This document shows, one piece after another, positions 23,481 to 38,146 of a stretch of DNA of 64,000 nt. This DNA comes from Strix aluco. Taxonomy: Eukaryota > Chordata > Aves > Strigiformes > Strigidae. The stretch spans positions 6,074,632 through 6,138,631 of the forward strand of contig NC_133933.1 in the NCBI RefSeq assembly GCF_031877795.1, written 5' to 3'. The translations under genes were made by a program, and so were the position numbers. Numbering within the stretch: the stretch's first letter is position 1; every line of letters begins with the position of its first letter. The notes beneath the pieces were generated by a model. That model worked only from the letters and a program-made list of their open reading frames with translations. It had not been told where the DNA came from and searched no databases.

Positions 23481-25570
23481 CCCCGAACAACTATTCACTA
23501 GCATCTGTACATTCCCATTTACAGAAACATCCCAACCACATATAACAAAACCTTTCTTAAAGCCTTTACTTGCATCCTGTTTATGTGCATACTTTATACG
23601 ACAGAGAAAATACAGATGCTGTTTTACACTGACTACTTATTACTTTCACCAATGGCTGTCTTATGTAGAACAAAAATGAGACAGATCCAAGACGACAGTG
23701 TTTAAAATATGTTACCTAATAAGTAATATGAAAGGATAACATTGCCCTGTCAAGACAGCTTCAGATAAACTCCCAAGTGAATTCTGACAATTATATCTCC
23801 CTTGTTCTTAGCCATAAGAACAAACTCTAGTAAATAAAAAGAAAGATCAAAGAACATTTAATATTTTTAAATGCAACCACAGAACTTATTTGTACAGTTT
23901 GTTACATTTTTATATCCCAACATCATATTTTACATTAAGTCCAGATTGTACAGTGGATTAGGTTTAGATTTTAAAACATAAAAATAAAAAGCAAACAAAA
24001 AAGAACAACACTGGAAAGCTTTTAATTGGATTCGATTAGTCCATCAACTTTACAAGTTGAATGAACCCACATCTGGGGGAAATTGTGCCTGGGATCACAA
24101 AAACAGGAAAAGAAAAAGTTTTTCTGAATTAATCCTCCACTCAGCTTCATGGAAGCCTCTCTTTGAGGAAACCATATGCTAAGGAAAGGTAGATTAAGAA
24201 TGACGGGGCTATCTATATCTTCAGCTTCATAAATAGAAATTTTACTGTCCCAGAATATTCCAATTTGATTTGCCTTCCTAGAGAAAATGAGGTTGGTGAG
24301 GGCCTGGTAGGAGCAGAGGTCCTGACAGCTAGGAAACCAGTCAGCTGCCACAGATCTTTGTCTGCAGCTGAAAGGAGGAGCCTCATGCCCACAGTTCAAA
24401 AAGAAAAAAGGTAAATGCTACATGAAATACTTGATCTTGCTTCCCAGCCTTGCACAAAGCACAGACTGGCTAACCAACCTTCAGACACCGATTCTTGCTC
24501 CGTGTATTTGCCACACGTTTCCCTCTTTCCCTCCTAACCAAACCAAAACCGTGGAGCAACCAACTCCCCCAACCCCAATGCTGCAGACACTGTGGAATCT
24601 TACCACCTCTCAGTCCCTTTTGATGCACATGGGGAAGTTTCCCACTACACTGGAGTAAGTGTTAACAGGGACAATATATGGTTTCACCTTTTCATCATGA
24701 ACATTTGATCTACTTTTCAAGTTACGTATTTTTAGTATAATTTAAAAATAAAACAAAACAAACCAGAACTACAAGTTGTGCCAAGACTTACTTTACTTCA
24801 TGTCTTATAGACAAAGATTCTGAAACAACCTTGAAACCACCTAATATAAAAAGGATTTCTTTTAGTCTTTAAAGAGCTAGTCTCCTTTTATTCACATAAA
24901 AGTATTAGTTTGTCACAACAGTTTTGGTTTTTTTTCATTAAAAGCATAAATACAATGTAAAATGAATATAAAGTTTAAGCCAAAAGGCAGACAGTGCTGC
25001 ATGAGAAAACTGAAGTCAATCAAATGCTGCCAAAAGGACAGAGTACAACTACCAGATGGCAGCACATTCAGTTCTTAAGCAAATCTAGGGAGTACTTCAT
25101 GTGTTTAGCTTTCTTATTACATGCTCAGGATGTGCTCTGGACAGAGTAATTTATAAAACAAACTTTTTCCATTCATTACCCTATTGAGATGAAATATAAT
25201 GGAAGACCAAGGACATCATATACTTAACGAAGTTGCTTTCTACCACCTTACTCCTTAAAGAAAAGTACCACCAAACCCATATATTTTTTAGAAATTCAGA
25301 ATCACTCAGAGATCTACAAGCTCTAGCTGGGTATACGCTTCCACCATGAGAACCACCTTGCAGCCTATTCTCAATTTATTTCCTAGGCAGTAATAGCCCG
25401 GTTTGGCAGCAATAGCCATCCTCTGCTGCTCTGTCTGCTGGGAAGCTTTCTCCCAAGGTGGTTTGAATGTACACCTGCCATATGACAGGAGAAGATGCCC
25501 TGCAAAATACTGCCAACTGCTGCTTTCAGAATAACCCATATGCAACTTGCTTGGTGAAATCTTTAAAAAG

Positions 25571-25590
25571 AAAAAAAAAAAAAAAAAAAA
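25571..25590. repeat. A20 homopolymer followed by a purine-rich stretch
   Basis: Twenty A, then gaaggggtggtggggagaga. It lies in TASP1 intron 13, and no source element was recognised to its left. Confidence 0.85.
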
Positions 25591-28500
25591 GAAGGGGTGG
25601 TGGGGAGAGAGGCTGCAGAATGATTGTCCTTGTGGGCAAAATCCAGAAAAACAGACATACTGATGGTGTGCTTCTGGCTCTCAGGCACTGAAAATACTGA
25701 TTCTACATATAGGTTGCTGAGGAAGCTAACAGTTTCCCAAGCTCAAATTAATTCTGTGGGCTAAGTATATTACTATACACTATTTATGTATCTAAAAACA
25801 TTGATGTAATGCATTAGAGAGAAAAAAAAAATCAAACCTTAAGAAAGTTGAAAACTACAACAATTTAATCTCTTGAAATCATTCATACATGTACTTAGAC
25901 AGTCTACAGCCATGTACCAACCAATCATCTATTCAGCTCAGTGTCTCAGGCTTTTGTAGAGGTATTCTAAAATACTGCCATATATCTTAAAACATGATTT
26001 TTACCATTCTGAATTGCAGAAGCTAAGTCAGGTTACTGCATTTATGTTTGCATACTTGGATACACAATCCCATCTTGTCTGCTCCATTCTAAAATATGTC
26101 AGCCAAATATGAGGAGAGTTCCAGAACTGCTGGCTTTATGCAAGAACTCAACCCAAAAAAATGAACTTATCTTCCCATCTCAGAGCCCATAATTTCCATG
26201 AAGGTCTACGAGCCAAATATTTTAACTGGTATCTTAGCACTGAAGGTTATTTCCAACAAATATAAATAGCTTATTTTTTATGAGACAACTGGATGCTTTA
26301 CTGAATGCACAGAGTTTTTTTCAAGTGAAAATTTCTGACCGATTCCCTCGTCTCCAGACAAGAGTGCAGATTAAAGAAGGAAAAAAAAAAAAGTATAACA
26401 GTGACATATACTTTTCCTGTCTCATGAAGTTAAAGACTGTCTCTGTAGTCTGAACTGAATGACTGAATTATTTGACTTCTTATTTCTCTTAACTAAACAG
26501 GCTCAGTAATTTTTTCCACTAATTTTTAAATTAGAATTAGATTCTTCCAAGATGTATTTCTTCACCCAATGAGCAGCGGATAACTGCTCTTCTCCTGACA
26601 AAGGGCTTTCACAGACCTTTTACTCACAAGGTAAAATACAGCAGTCCACCATCAGAAAACCAACAGTCACTACATAAGTGTTTGTCATATGTATCACTTC
26701 AAACACAGAGGGAAGTAATTTTGCTAAATGTTACAGTGTTAACAAAGGCAAATAAATCCAATTACAACACCTAACATCTCAACAGGAAAAGGGAACTGGA
26801 AATGGTCTCCCTGTCCACTATGTTTCCTCACACTGGAAAACGAAATTAACTGTCAGAGATAAAGTTTCTGTTTGCATCTTGCAACCACAACATTTGGTGT
26901 AGACAGCAGTTGTTGCTGAGGGGTGTTTTCAAACACAGCAATATGCAACACTCTCCACTACTGTTACCCCATATCTTGCTAAGCAACTTGAATTTAGTTC
27001 ATTAGAAAATGGAAAGAATGGCATATGCAGCTTTGCCATAACATAAAGCTTAGTAATTCATGTTATAGGAACAGAGTATCTGCCAAAGAGAGATTTAAAC
27101 TGGCAACTGAATTGGATTACATTCAATATTACAACTAGGTTTTTAGAAATTTGTTGCCTACGTCATCTAGCTGTTACAAAAACTAAAACCTATGAAGCTG
27201 AACTACAAGGATATCTCAAGAGTATTGCAACATCTACAATAATTGCAAAATTGAGCAACATTTACACACAGATCATATAGTAAATTCATATATACTAAGA
27301 ACCATAGCGAGCTGACAAATTATTTCAAATGCCTACACATAACCCAGGACCAAAACTGCACATTGTTGGTATTGAGATTGGATTTTTCACTGGAAAGAAA
27401 GCATTCTGACTTCAAATGCTACTGAAAACACAGTAAGGAAGTACCTATTTTCAAGCAAAAACATCATACACCAACAACTGCTTTTAATCACTAAGATAAC
27501 ATAAGAAATGGGACATCCAGGAAAAAAGTTTTGTGGCACATCCTGCCCACTTACACTTTCTGCACACAGAATACTCTGGGCCTCGAGTGAACAAATACTC
27601 TGCAGATCCTGCCTGAGATAAAAGGGCTCTTGCTTGATTATGCACAGATACACAACATCAAATCAAAAAAAGGCTGCCTACCCATAACCAGAACCTTCAA
27701 GAGATGCAGTTGGTATGTGAATTCACATTGCAGGCATATGCTGCACCGTCATTTGAGATTGAAGAAATGCTTTTCCTTTGCAGCGTCCTCCATTGGGCAA
27801 GCAGACAAGGAACAAGAAAATAGGAAGACTACGTAACTAAGAGCACTCAATTAACTTGTAACCTACCCGCTAACCTCCTTTCCTTCCCATTCTCCATTTA
27901 CATCTGAAAATCACATTAAGGATGAATTCAAGGAGTTATTTCTCCCACTCCCAAATTACAAGGCAGAAGGTCTTAAAGCCCTTCATGCAAACTGACGCTT
28001 AAACTGCTCTACCAAATGCTGCACCAACTGTTAAGACCTCAAATATTGCACATTGCCTGCCACAGTATGGACAGAGCTCCAAGCAGCAATGCTGTAGTCA
28101 TCAGACTAGAGCTAACTTCCCAATGGTGACAACACAATTGCTTAAGCTCTTGGAATGTAACCTAATCAGTTCAGGAAAATTGGAACCAATTAATGAAAAG
28201 CTGCCAGAGTATCTTTAAAGAGGTCACAGTGCTGGTAACAGGATGACCTTCTTAGCTTATGCTATGATCAGCTGTTGGATCTATTACAGGTCCATTAATA
28301 AAAAAACCCCAAACATCTGGAAGGTTATTCTGAAGACTAGTGTCTCAGAAAGAGAGGAAAGTTTGGGCAGGAAATCTAAAAGAGCTAACTGCTTATCAAA
28401 GCTCTTGAATTCATATCAAGTAATTCATGAGTCAACATCACAATAACAAAAAAGAAAAAAAACCATACTCAGTCCATGAAGATATTTAATCTCCCAAACC

Positions 28501-31500
28501 TTCAATCTAGAAGTCTTAACCTTTGCTGATGCAGCACTTACTGCCACAAAAGGAGCTGGATAAGTTCAGAGGAAGTCCACAGACTTGTATTTTTGTCTAT
28601 TCTCATGGCCACGGCCAGAAACTTCCACAGAGCCTGGAATATTCTGACAGCCTAATGGCTAGAAATAGTTAAGTGTCAGCTTATGTGACAATTCTACCAT
28701 CATATAGATGGCAATGCAGGAACTTGCTTCGGGAGCTCTTGGGAAGTCCATTCATCTTCACAAAGAACAGGCATTAGGTTGACACAATCTGTCATTGTAT
28801 TGCTTCAGGAAGGAAGTCTGGGACTAGCAACTTCTAAAACACAATGTATGTGTCCTTTAAGCTCACCATAGCTGAGGCTCCCAGGCACCAGCCTGGATAA
28901 GTTGTAGCAATAGGTGGTACAGGTTAGTTCCAAGAAGCACATAAAAGGGTCAGAGCTGTTCAGACAGAAAGTTTGTTTCCTTCCACATCCATTATGTGAC
29001 AAACACTGGCACCCAGTGATTATGAAACTGCTCGTGTCAAGAGGGATGACAAGAAGCAAAGAAGAGGACAGTTGAACCAGCAAGGATCAGCTTTGATCAG
29101 TTGCTTGTGGCAGTGACGTAAGGGTTCAAGGGCTGGAAGTCAATGAGATACCCACTGTGCAGGTAGTGAAGATGACATTGCCAGTGCCAGCAGTGGGGGA
29201 GGAGCTGAAATACTTTTTGAGCACTGAAAGAGAGCTAAAGGAAAGTAATAAGACATGCAACCAGAGATGAGTGTGTCAGCAATAAGGTGTGAACTTAGTT
29301 CATCTGGCAAGCCTCCACGGTATTTTTAAAATAACCTTCAACCAAACATTTTAAACCAACATTCAACAGGAAACTGACTTTTTCAGGCAACTGATTTTCA
29401 AAAAAAACAAACAAACAAACAAAAAAAAAACTGGCCACCTTTCCAGAAAGTATGCTTTAAATCAAACAATTATTAGTCACCATGCAAAACTGTTCCACAG
29501 CTCTTGCAGGCTCAGCCATTTCATGCTGGCAAGTTAGCATTCAGAGAGCCCAGTCTGGAGGTGAGTGGCCGGCTGCAGAACCCAGTCTTTTCTAAACCAG
29601 GAGGAAATAAACCCCTGTTGCAAGGCTACTTCTAAATCAGTACTTGGAGAGCTCACAGTGCTAAGTCAGAAGCACCAGCAAGTCAGGATGTACAAACCAC
29701 TTCAAGTCTCTGATTCCACTTCCCTGGCCCACGTACATTTTCAGGAACTGCTGGTAGTTAATGGGTTGAGTATGTTTCCACCTCTCGCGCATACCAGTGC
29801 CTGCAGGTGAGCTGCCATCTAGCTTGTAAGTGCCTTGTAAGAAAAAGGCCTCCTATATCTCTGCAATCTTTGTGTGGGGTTCAGGACCACCATTTGCTAG
29901 GTCCCATTACGAAATGCATTAACCTCCAATGCATGAAGAATCACACTAAGATTATAAAGCAGGATCCTTTTTTTTTCCTTAGTATGTACCCCTTTATATA
30001 ATTATGATTCTAATATTAGTCTAATTCATAACAGTGTACACTTAAAACCTTTCTCACTTTCTAAAAGTCTTGCTATAGAAGTATGTTTTCATGTTCACTA
30101 AATCGAACCAGCCCAAAGTCAGCCACTGTGACAACCCCTTGGTTTAAGAATAAAACTTGAGTCCTAGATTGATGAAAGAAATAGAAACTGAGGCTCTTCA
30201 CCACCCCAGAAAAACAGGAAAGCAAGATGTTTCCCTACAAGCTGCTGCCTGATCATTTTCCTATGGTACTCGTAAACAAGTGATATTTTATACTTTTATG
30301 AATTCTTACACCATTATTCTTTTATGGCAAGCACTCAAAATTAATTGTACCAAAACAGATACTCTATTAAAGAAAAGGATTTTTTTTTTTTTTTTCACTT
30401 GCAATACATTGTGTTCTATTTCAGGCCCAGTTTTCCATCTATAACTTAGCCCTAGTTGTAGCAGAATAAAATTCCAGCTTTTATGACAGAAGACTTTTTT
30501 TGATCAATAGAAGTCAGCAGCAAAAGCATTTGTGGTTTTTCTCTGGAAAGCATTTGTGGCCACAGACTCAAAGAGGGAAGAAAGGGAGGGGGATTAACTC
30601 TTCAATGAAGGTCAAAAACATAATTTAAAAGTGAACCAAGAAGAGCAGCTGTGTCTGTCAGCGCAATCAAGATTACCAGCTGGAGAATTTACCAGCAGTA
30701 TGAAAACAATGCACACCAGATGTCAAATGTTGCAACTGTGAGTAGGAAAACATCTCTGGGCATGGCACTGTCATGCTAGTACTCATTACCAGACAGACTT
30801 CATATTTAGCATTTATTTATTAGTTAGACAGACACTACCAGGAAGAAACAATAATATTTTGAGCCTCGCAGTGTAAGCCAGAGGCAGGTGTGCACACTGG
30901 GATAATTTAACATCACGCATTCTAAAAATTCTCCTTCTTTCACTGCGAACACAAGATAATGATTTTAAAACTAACTACTGAATACTAGAACATCTGCAGC
31001 TGAGCTTGCTTTAGTTTCACTCAGTTCAGTCTGAGCTTTTAGCTTGAGTTTGGATTCTTTACTAATAAATCTGAAATAAATATTAAGAAAACAAGTAAAA
31101 CCACACTTTATTCCATGGATAATTAACTGGAAGGAACTGCACATAAGTCATGAAAGCGAGTGCTTCACTAACAGCTCTACCAGCACTTCCTTCACCAGCT
31201 GCTTTTTATCTTCCTTCTCATTTTGGGACATACTTGTCTTTTGTTCTATATATTTTACTCCTTGAGGACGAACTCATTCATTCCCAACGCTTCAACCACC
31301 ATTCTTGCTCTTTAAAATATCTGATCTCAATTTCCTTCTTTCATACACTCCTTTATCTCTCTCATGTCTTCCTTGTATTTCTCTCAAATGAAAAGGGGGG
31401 GGGGTGGGGGAATAAAGGATTTAAAAAAAGAAAAAAATATTTGGGTTTTGTACTCCTCTCCCCCTCCACTGTTGATGACTAAACTTTCTTCCTCAGCAGA

Positions 31501-32570
31501 TCCACAAGCAGCCATTTCTGCAGAGAGTCAGCAAACCTAGGCCCTCAAATTATTTCCTTTTCCAGGCTTTAAAACGAATCCTTCTTTAAAATCTACCATT
31601 GAAATGCTGGGTGTCTTTCTTGATATTACCTGCTGGTATAAACTTCCTGGCTGTCATCTCTCTAATACATGTAAACATTCCATTAAACACTCCCACCTCC
31701 CTCATTAGTTTAACCATACTGAGAAGCCTTCTTGTTCTGGCTCTTTCCCCCACTTTTGTCACTTCCTTTAACAAGTTCCAATTGTTCACTCGTAGTCTTG
31801 AATACTGCTGGCTGTACATTTATAAAGGTCTACAGAAATTATGATTTTGTCTTAGCTTGCAGCTTCTCCCATGTTCATTCTCGTTGTCCAAACACCTCTC
31901 CTAAACGCTCTAGTAGTTACATTGCAAAGCTTGCCTTTTAATCCTTTCAGTGCTGTCTTCCTAAGAGTAGGTGGCTCTCGTCCTCTTGGTTAATCCCTAC
32001 TATTTCATGTTAAGGATTTTCCCAGTTTCTGCTGCTAAACTCAGTTTTGAAATAATATTTCTCTCATTCCAGAAGAAAAATAAAATAGTTAGACCCCATG
32101 AAACCTAAATAATCATGGATGTTGATTGTTTACCACAGAGTCTATTCTAGAAACTACCTTGAAGTTTGTTTTATACCCTCTCCCTGCTTCCTTGGTGCAA
32201 ATGCTTTATCTGAAGGAAGACAGGCCCATAGAAAAACACCGTACCGACCCAAATAGTCAGCACAACTGAATCAAGCTAAAGTTATTTAAATACAATTACT
32301 GTCAGCAGAGGAAATGGAAATGTGTTTGTGGCATCTTTTCCTGACATAATACACATGTTAGCAGAGGTTTGTTAACTGCTGCAATTAAAAAAAAAAAAAA
32401 AGGAATTAAAAATGCCCAGTCAACAGATACATGTAACTGTTTACACACCCATTACTTTTTCCGTTCTCTTAAAGATAGAAATTTCTTATATATTTCATTA
32501 TAATCATTTGATATTCTCCTTACCTTCTACACTCCTTCTACCACATTAGAACCTATTCTTCATGGCTTAC

Positions 32571-32644
32571 CTTAGCTTTGCCATCCTGTGCAGACATATA
32601 TCCTACACACATGCTCTCTGTTGTATGGCTCCACAGAAATTCCA
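32571..32644 (-). CDS. TASP1: TASP1 coding exon 13 (taspase 1 beta subunit)
   Basis: This 74-nt minus-strand exon encodes about human residues 366-390: Val (codon split with exon 12), EFLWSHTTESMCVGYMSAQD, then GKAK. This stretch appears identical to human taspase 1 as recalled. The acceptor ends tttcctttacag and the donor is AAG followed by gtaagcc. It enters in phase 1 and exits in phase 0, so skipping it would shift the frame of the last exon. It was found by its conserved protein and splice borders; it is too short to stand out as an open frame. Confidence 0.95.
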
Positions 32645-35600
32645 CTGTAAAGGAAAATGCAAGAAGTCACAAAAAATACGTTGGCTTAAAATACCAGATG
32701 TAATTTAGCAAGACTGGAATCTTGAGAAACAAATATAGGTTAAAACATAGTTTGGGAAAGGACAAAAAACAAACTTAAAGAACAAAAGCTACTTACCAGA
32801 ATAATTAAATCTCAAAAGATACAGCTGTCAAACAAACAAGATCTTCCTACACTGTTTGCAGCCACACACTAATACCCAGAATGAGAAACATTACTTCAAA
32901 GACATGGAGCCTCCAAGATGAGAAATACATCAACAGCAACTACAGTTAAAAGATACGATCAACTTTTAAAGCAGAGGCCTGTTCCACCCATAAAGTAGAA
33001 GCAGATACAATTTGCATTTGATTGCCCTGAACCCAGACACAAGCACACTACAATAGCATAAACCCAGATGGTGTACAAGGATTCTGTAGAATTGTAACGC
33101 TATCAACAGAATAACCAGTAACAAACATTTTTTCACAGAACTGAGCATGAACATACATATAATATGTAACTACCAATGGGTAAACGGAGATTTGTGGTTT
33201 AGCTGCACAAGTAGGATATAGGAAAACATGCAGAAGTAGTAAAGTCTGCAAGATGAGACCTGAAGATACAGAGCAGGCAGGAAAGAAATTGTGTGAAAGC
33301 AAAATAGTCCTGTAGAAGAAGCAGGAGAGATGTCTGCTGATGGAAGCAGAGTAACACTGGACAATAAGCAAGATAGATGCCTGGCAAAATTACCTCAAGA
33401 CCTGGTCCCAAAAGTAAGCTGAATTACATTGAGAGCATATTTGATCACCCCCTTTGTTTGGGGAGAGGGTAAGGAGCACCAAAGGTAAGAGAGGAAAGAA
33501 AGATGAAGAAGAAATGAACCCATTTTGATTTTGGCTTCCCCATCAAAGCACTCTCAGGTCTGATCACCTTGACTTCTAGCACTTGCTATACAGCATCAGC
33601 TCTGGTACTGTACACTCACAGCTAATTTAGGATATAAATGTTAAAGACAAACAGTTTTGTGTTTGTAGTGGTAAAGAAAACTAACCATTGCTATCGTGTA
33701 TTGTTAATGCACATTAATCGAGTAAGGTGTTGTTTTGAAGTTTGAAAGTGGCCCCCCAGCAGTGCTACAGGCTTGGGGAGGAGTGGCTGGAGAGCTGCCA
33801 GTCAGAGAGGGACCTGGGGGGTTGATTGACAGCCAGCTGAACAGGAGCCAGCAGTGTGCCCAGGTGGCCAAGAAGGCCAATGGCATCCTGGCTTGTATCA
33901 GCAATAGCGTGGCCAGCAGGGACAGGGAAGGGATCTCACCCCTGTACTTGGCACTGCTGAGGCCACACCTCGATGACTGTGTTCAGTTTTGGGCCCCTCA
34001 CTACAAAAAGGCCATTGAATGACTCGAGCGTGTCCAGGGAAGGGCAACGAAGCTGGTGCAGGGTCTGGAGCACAGGTCTGATGGGGAGCGGCTGAGGGAA
34101 CTGGGGGGGTTTAGTCTGGAGAAGAGGAGGCTGAGGGGAGACCTCATCGCCCTCTACAACTCCCTGAAAGGAGGGTGCAGAGAGCTGGGGATGAGTCTCT
34201 TGAACCAAGTAACAAGCGATAGGACAAGAGGGAATGGCCTCAAGCTGTGCCAGGGCAGGGTCAGACTGGCTCTTAGGAAGTATTTCTTTCCAGAAGGAGT
34301 TGTTGGGCGTTGGAATGGGCTGCCCAGGGCAGTGGTGGAGTCCCCATCCCTGGAGGGGTTTAAGAGTCGGGTTGACCCAGCGCTGAGGGATCTGGTGGAG
34401 TTGGGAACAGTCAGGGTGAGGTTAATGGTTGGGCTGGATGATCTTCAAGGTCTTTTCCAACCGAGATGATTCTGTGATTCTGTGATTTATCAGCCATTTA
34501 AACAGCCCATTACAGTGATCTTTAATTTCCCGATACATACATAGATATCTTTATATACACACACACACCCCTTTACTCAGTTGCAACACAAAGTTCAGAC
34601 AAAGAACGTATTATTCATACGTTTGGCTTCCACCTAATGGGGCTTTATAACTCATGCCACACTGTGTTCTTCCTGCTCTATGTCTCAGTAATTTTTTTTT
34701 TCTGTTCATTAAGTACATAAGTTGGAGGGGGGAAAAAGAAAGCATGAGTTGTTGATCAGAATTCAGGGTTGTTTCATAGAATACTGTAAAAGGTGTAAGA
34801 AATTAAACTGAAGTGTAAATTTTTCCACTGGATTACAGGAGGAGTCTTACATGAATTACACATGATGCCATGAAAACCTCTTCCCAGGTATTTCTTTAGA
34901 GAGAGACTTTCACATACGGCAAAAAGCATCATTAGATGGTTTTAAAACTTATCCATTCCTATTCCTCATGTTCCTTTAATATGACTGAAGAAGGTCACAG
35001 CATGCTGAGTATGCTTCTCCTTTGAACCATTTATCCTTGCATAGCAATTAACCCTGAGTGGAAGATCAAAGTTTAGACAATCCCGGCAAGACTTGAAGAT
35101 TCTGCAGATATCATCATAAAAGAGAAACGAACTTCATTTAGGTATGTGATTTGCTCCCCCTGTAATAGATTCATGACCGGTATCACCAAAGTTTAGTCAA
35201 AAGCTTTCAGAAAGTGAAACATATTGAGCGCAACGTAACTGCATTCGATGAGGCCAACCCCTCCCTAACACCCTAAAAGTCCAACTATCAGTGAAAGCAT
35301 TTATTTCTTGGAGGCAAATTTAATCTTATCTTTCAGTTTTGAGAAGTTAAGCAATAGTTCAGGCCAAGTATCCTCAAAATATTATTTCTCTGCCTTTGAT
35401 AACTCCAGGCATATTCTTTTAAGTTTTTAATAGTTTTTCTGTTCTACATTGTCCACCAAAGGTAGCGTGGACTAGCATGAAACACAGTTATTGCTAGCTA
35501 TTACAAGTAGTGGAATTACAATTAAAATCCTAAATTACATACTTATCTGAAGATATTTCACATATTTTCAACCATTTAATAAATCACTTCCTTGCAATTT

Positions 35601-38146
35601 GTTTCAATAGTTAAAAAAATAATAATAAAAGATCATCCCTGCAACAAAGACATGACATTTCATTAATCTATACACCAAGTTCTTCAGTATTACACAACTT
35701 ATCTTCAGTCCAAACAACACAAATACTACATATGTTTAACTATACATTAACTCAGCATACACTATAAGGCAGGAAATTTCTGTGGTACAGAAAAAATATC
35801 TTTAGAATAAGCTATGCTACATCAATCTCATTTCAGTGGAAAGCAAGCCAAAAATCAATGGACAAATAGTCTTTACTTATGATGCATGATATATGGGGAT
35901 TTTCTTTACTAATTTTTGAGGAAAAAATAACAGATCTTCCTTAATAGGAACATGTTTTCTTACATGAATGACAAACATTAAATGCATAGAAATAACTCTC
36001 TCACTTCCAAACATAAGAAATTGAAAGTTAAGTTGATCTTATTTGTTCTTATTTAATCAAACCTGTATTTTCATTTTCTTAACTCTTTTTTAGGGATAGA
36101 ATTTCTGTTGTAGGATGCTTTTCACAATTATTCCATTCTTAAATCTGAAAACTGTAAACCAAACTTGTACCATTCTCTGTACGTTTAGCAACCCATGCCC
36201 TGAACCTGGGGTCAGGATTAGACAGTCTTGGCTTTCAAATAGTTAGACAAGAGTAAGATGATTGTCAAAGTCTATTTGATAGTTTACTTCTTCAAAAAAC
36301 CAAGCTCTTCAAGTAATAACTCTAAAAAATATAACAAGCCTTCAAAAATTCCTTTGTTATCCATCCCAGAAACATCAGAATTGTAAGGATTCACCTCTCA
36401 AATCTCTTGTTCTTTGTAAGAGCAAAATAAAATACATGAAACTCTTATGGATGAGATGAGATGTTGACCAAAAGCATATAACACACATAAACTTCAACTG
36501 CTGGGTAGAGAAACAAGAATGTTATTAACTGTATCGAGCAAAATTACATCTTAGAGTGAATGACTGGAGGAGGGATACTATCAGACTTGAGCCGATGAAC
36601 ACAAACTAGTAAGTGATATTTAAAGATTCTTTTAATGCAAACTAGCAAGATGTAATATGAGAACAAAACTGAAAGATAACATACACCCCACCCTGTGCAA
36701 CTGTCATAACTTGACCCTAACATGTCAGAAGTGACTGAGCAGACAGCAGTAAATACTGGATTTTGTGTGGGTTAACCCATCATTCAGAACTTATCTGCCC
36801 AGCCATCTTTAGCACATGCTCTGCCTGCTACTTCAGGCTGGCTGTAAGCAGGCAAACTCTGGTGACACAACGTTAGGATTTAGTGGGACAAAAGTAGTAA
36901 TGAATTAAAACAGTGAGGTGTCTTTCTAAACAGTAGCCTATAGATTAAAAATAAATGATGCAATTCAAGAATTAGCAGGTGAGATGCTATGACCTGCCTT
37001 AATACACAAAGTTAGGGGATCAAATCTGTCATGTCAGATCTGAAAAGGTATGAAAGCTACTTCACATCTGTAATGCTACTGACAGCGATTCATTAAATAC
37101 TTGGGGGAACACTAAAGCAGAGGATTATACAAAGGGAAAAAACTTTAATTCTGGTAGCATAACATAAATAAATACTAGACAGGCACATGTGATCCAACAC
37201 ATAACATGACCGGACACATGTGCCCACATCTGAGGAGGACCACAGGAAAGGAGATGGTACAAGTGTCATGCTGAAGTAATTTGTTTGCCCCCAGTCCCAA
37301 ATCCCTGCCTTCAAAGAGAAACATGGGCTTTACTGTCTCTGGGTTGTATTTCCACCCACCTCTGCTTGTAGTCTACAGCCTTCAGTTTCCTAGCTGTTTC
37401 TCTGTGACAAACCACATGACAGTTTACTATAATACACTTGTTCCGCTGTAAAGCAGCGAGACAGATGAGGATCTTGTTTCTAGGACATAAACAGGGCTGA
37501 AGAGCTGTAAAGCTCAGAGCCTTTTTAACCAGTCAGCTACTGATGGAGAAGTACAGTTTTCTGCAGAAGGACAGTACTCCTGTTGTCTGCACGTGCAAAT
37601 AGTAACTGTGACTTATCTGAACAGATTTTCCTGGGCATAACAATAAATTTCTAACCACAAACCAACTTCTCTTCCAAATTTTAAGTGTATCCTCTCAATT
37701 TTCACATTTTGTCCTGTAAAAGGAGGAACAAAGAACTTTTTAGATAGCATTTTTAGCATATAAACCACTGAGAAGCAGTAAACAGTCATATGCATTACCC
37801 CTAGCTAAAAATGCAATTTTTTTTTCTATGAGGAACATACCCTGCCTCACCACAAGCAACCGTTATTTCTATGCCATGGTTTTAGAAGGATCCCACACAA
37901 CCCTCTGAATCACAATTCTGTTTAGAAATAATGAGTCAGAAAGAATGCTCTTTTCCACAGTTCTAGAGAACAAAGAAGGCTGATAAAACTCCAGAAAGTG
38001 AAATAGTAGTATCATCTCAAACAATTTCAATTCTTTTTTTTGTCTGTGGCCTCTGAACGATGGTAAACACACACAGGCAGTTTTTATTTCATCTTTCACT
38101 TTGAGTTAGCACTTAGCTCAAGTAAAAATGAATAAAAATATCTTAC
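32645..38146 (-). other. TASP1: TASP1 intron 12
   Basis: A 5502-bp intron between exons 12 and 13, with gtaagata donor and tttacag acceptor. It contains CR1 copy 2 (33752-34487) in the opposite orientation to TASP1 and a short (ca)n run near 34555-34567. The rest is unique AT-rich sequence. Confidence 0.85.
33752..34487 (+). mobile_element. CR1 LINE copy 2, 5'-truncated
   Basis: This copy is collinear with copy 1 from its ccccagcag point onwards and closely similar throughout. The frame again shows [30 protein letters not shown] and [12 protein letters not shown], then TGA (34020-34022), then [26 protein letters not shown] and a [20 protein letters not shown] segment. It ends with gattctgtgattctgtgatt. 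It lies antisense within TASP1 intron 12. The lack of further stops after the shared TGA up to about 34469 points to modest age. Confidence 0.96.

Larger units (their letters stand above)
20783..32570 (-). other. TASP1: TASP1 intron 13
   Basis: An 11788-bp intron between exons 13 and 14, with gtaagcc donor and tttcacag acceptor on the minus strand. It contains an A18 run (22661-22678), an A20 run (25571-25590), a (caaa)n tract (about 29401-29430), a three-unit repeat (23418-23480) and a G-run near 31397. A 125-codon open frame (24022-24399, minus) has no recognisable protein. No CR1 copy was seen in it. Confidence 0.85.

Noticed and set aside
24022..24399. A 125-codon minus-strand open frame in TASP1 intron 13, on the gene strand.
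   Set aside because: No recognisable domain and no fit to taspase 1 sequence, which is already accounted for by the flanking exons. Probably chance.
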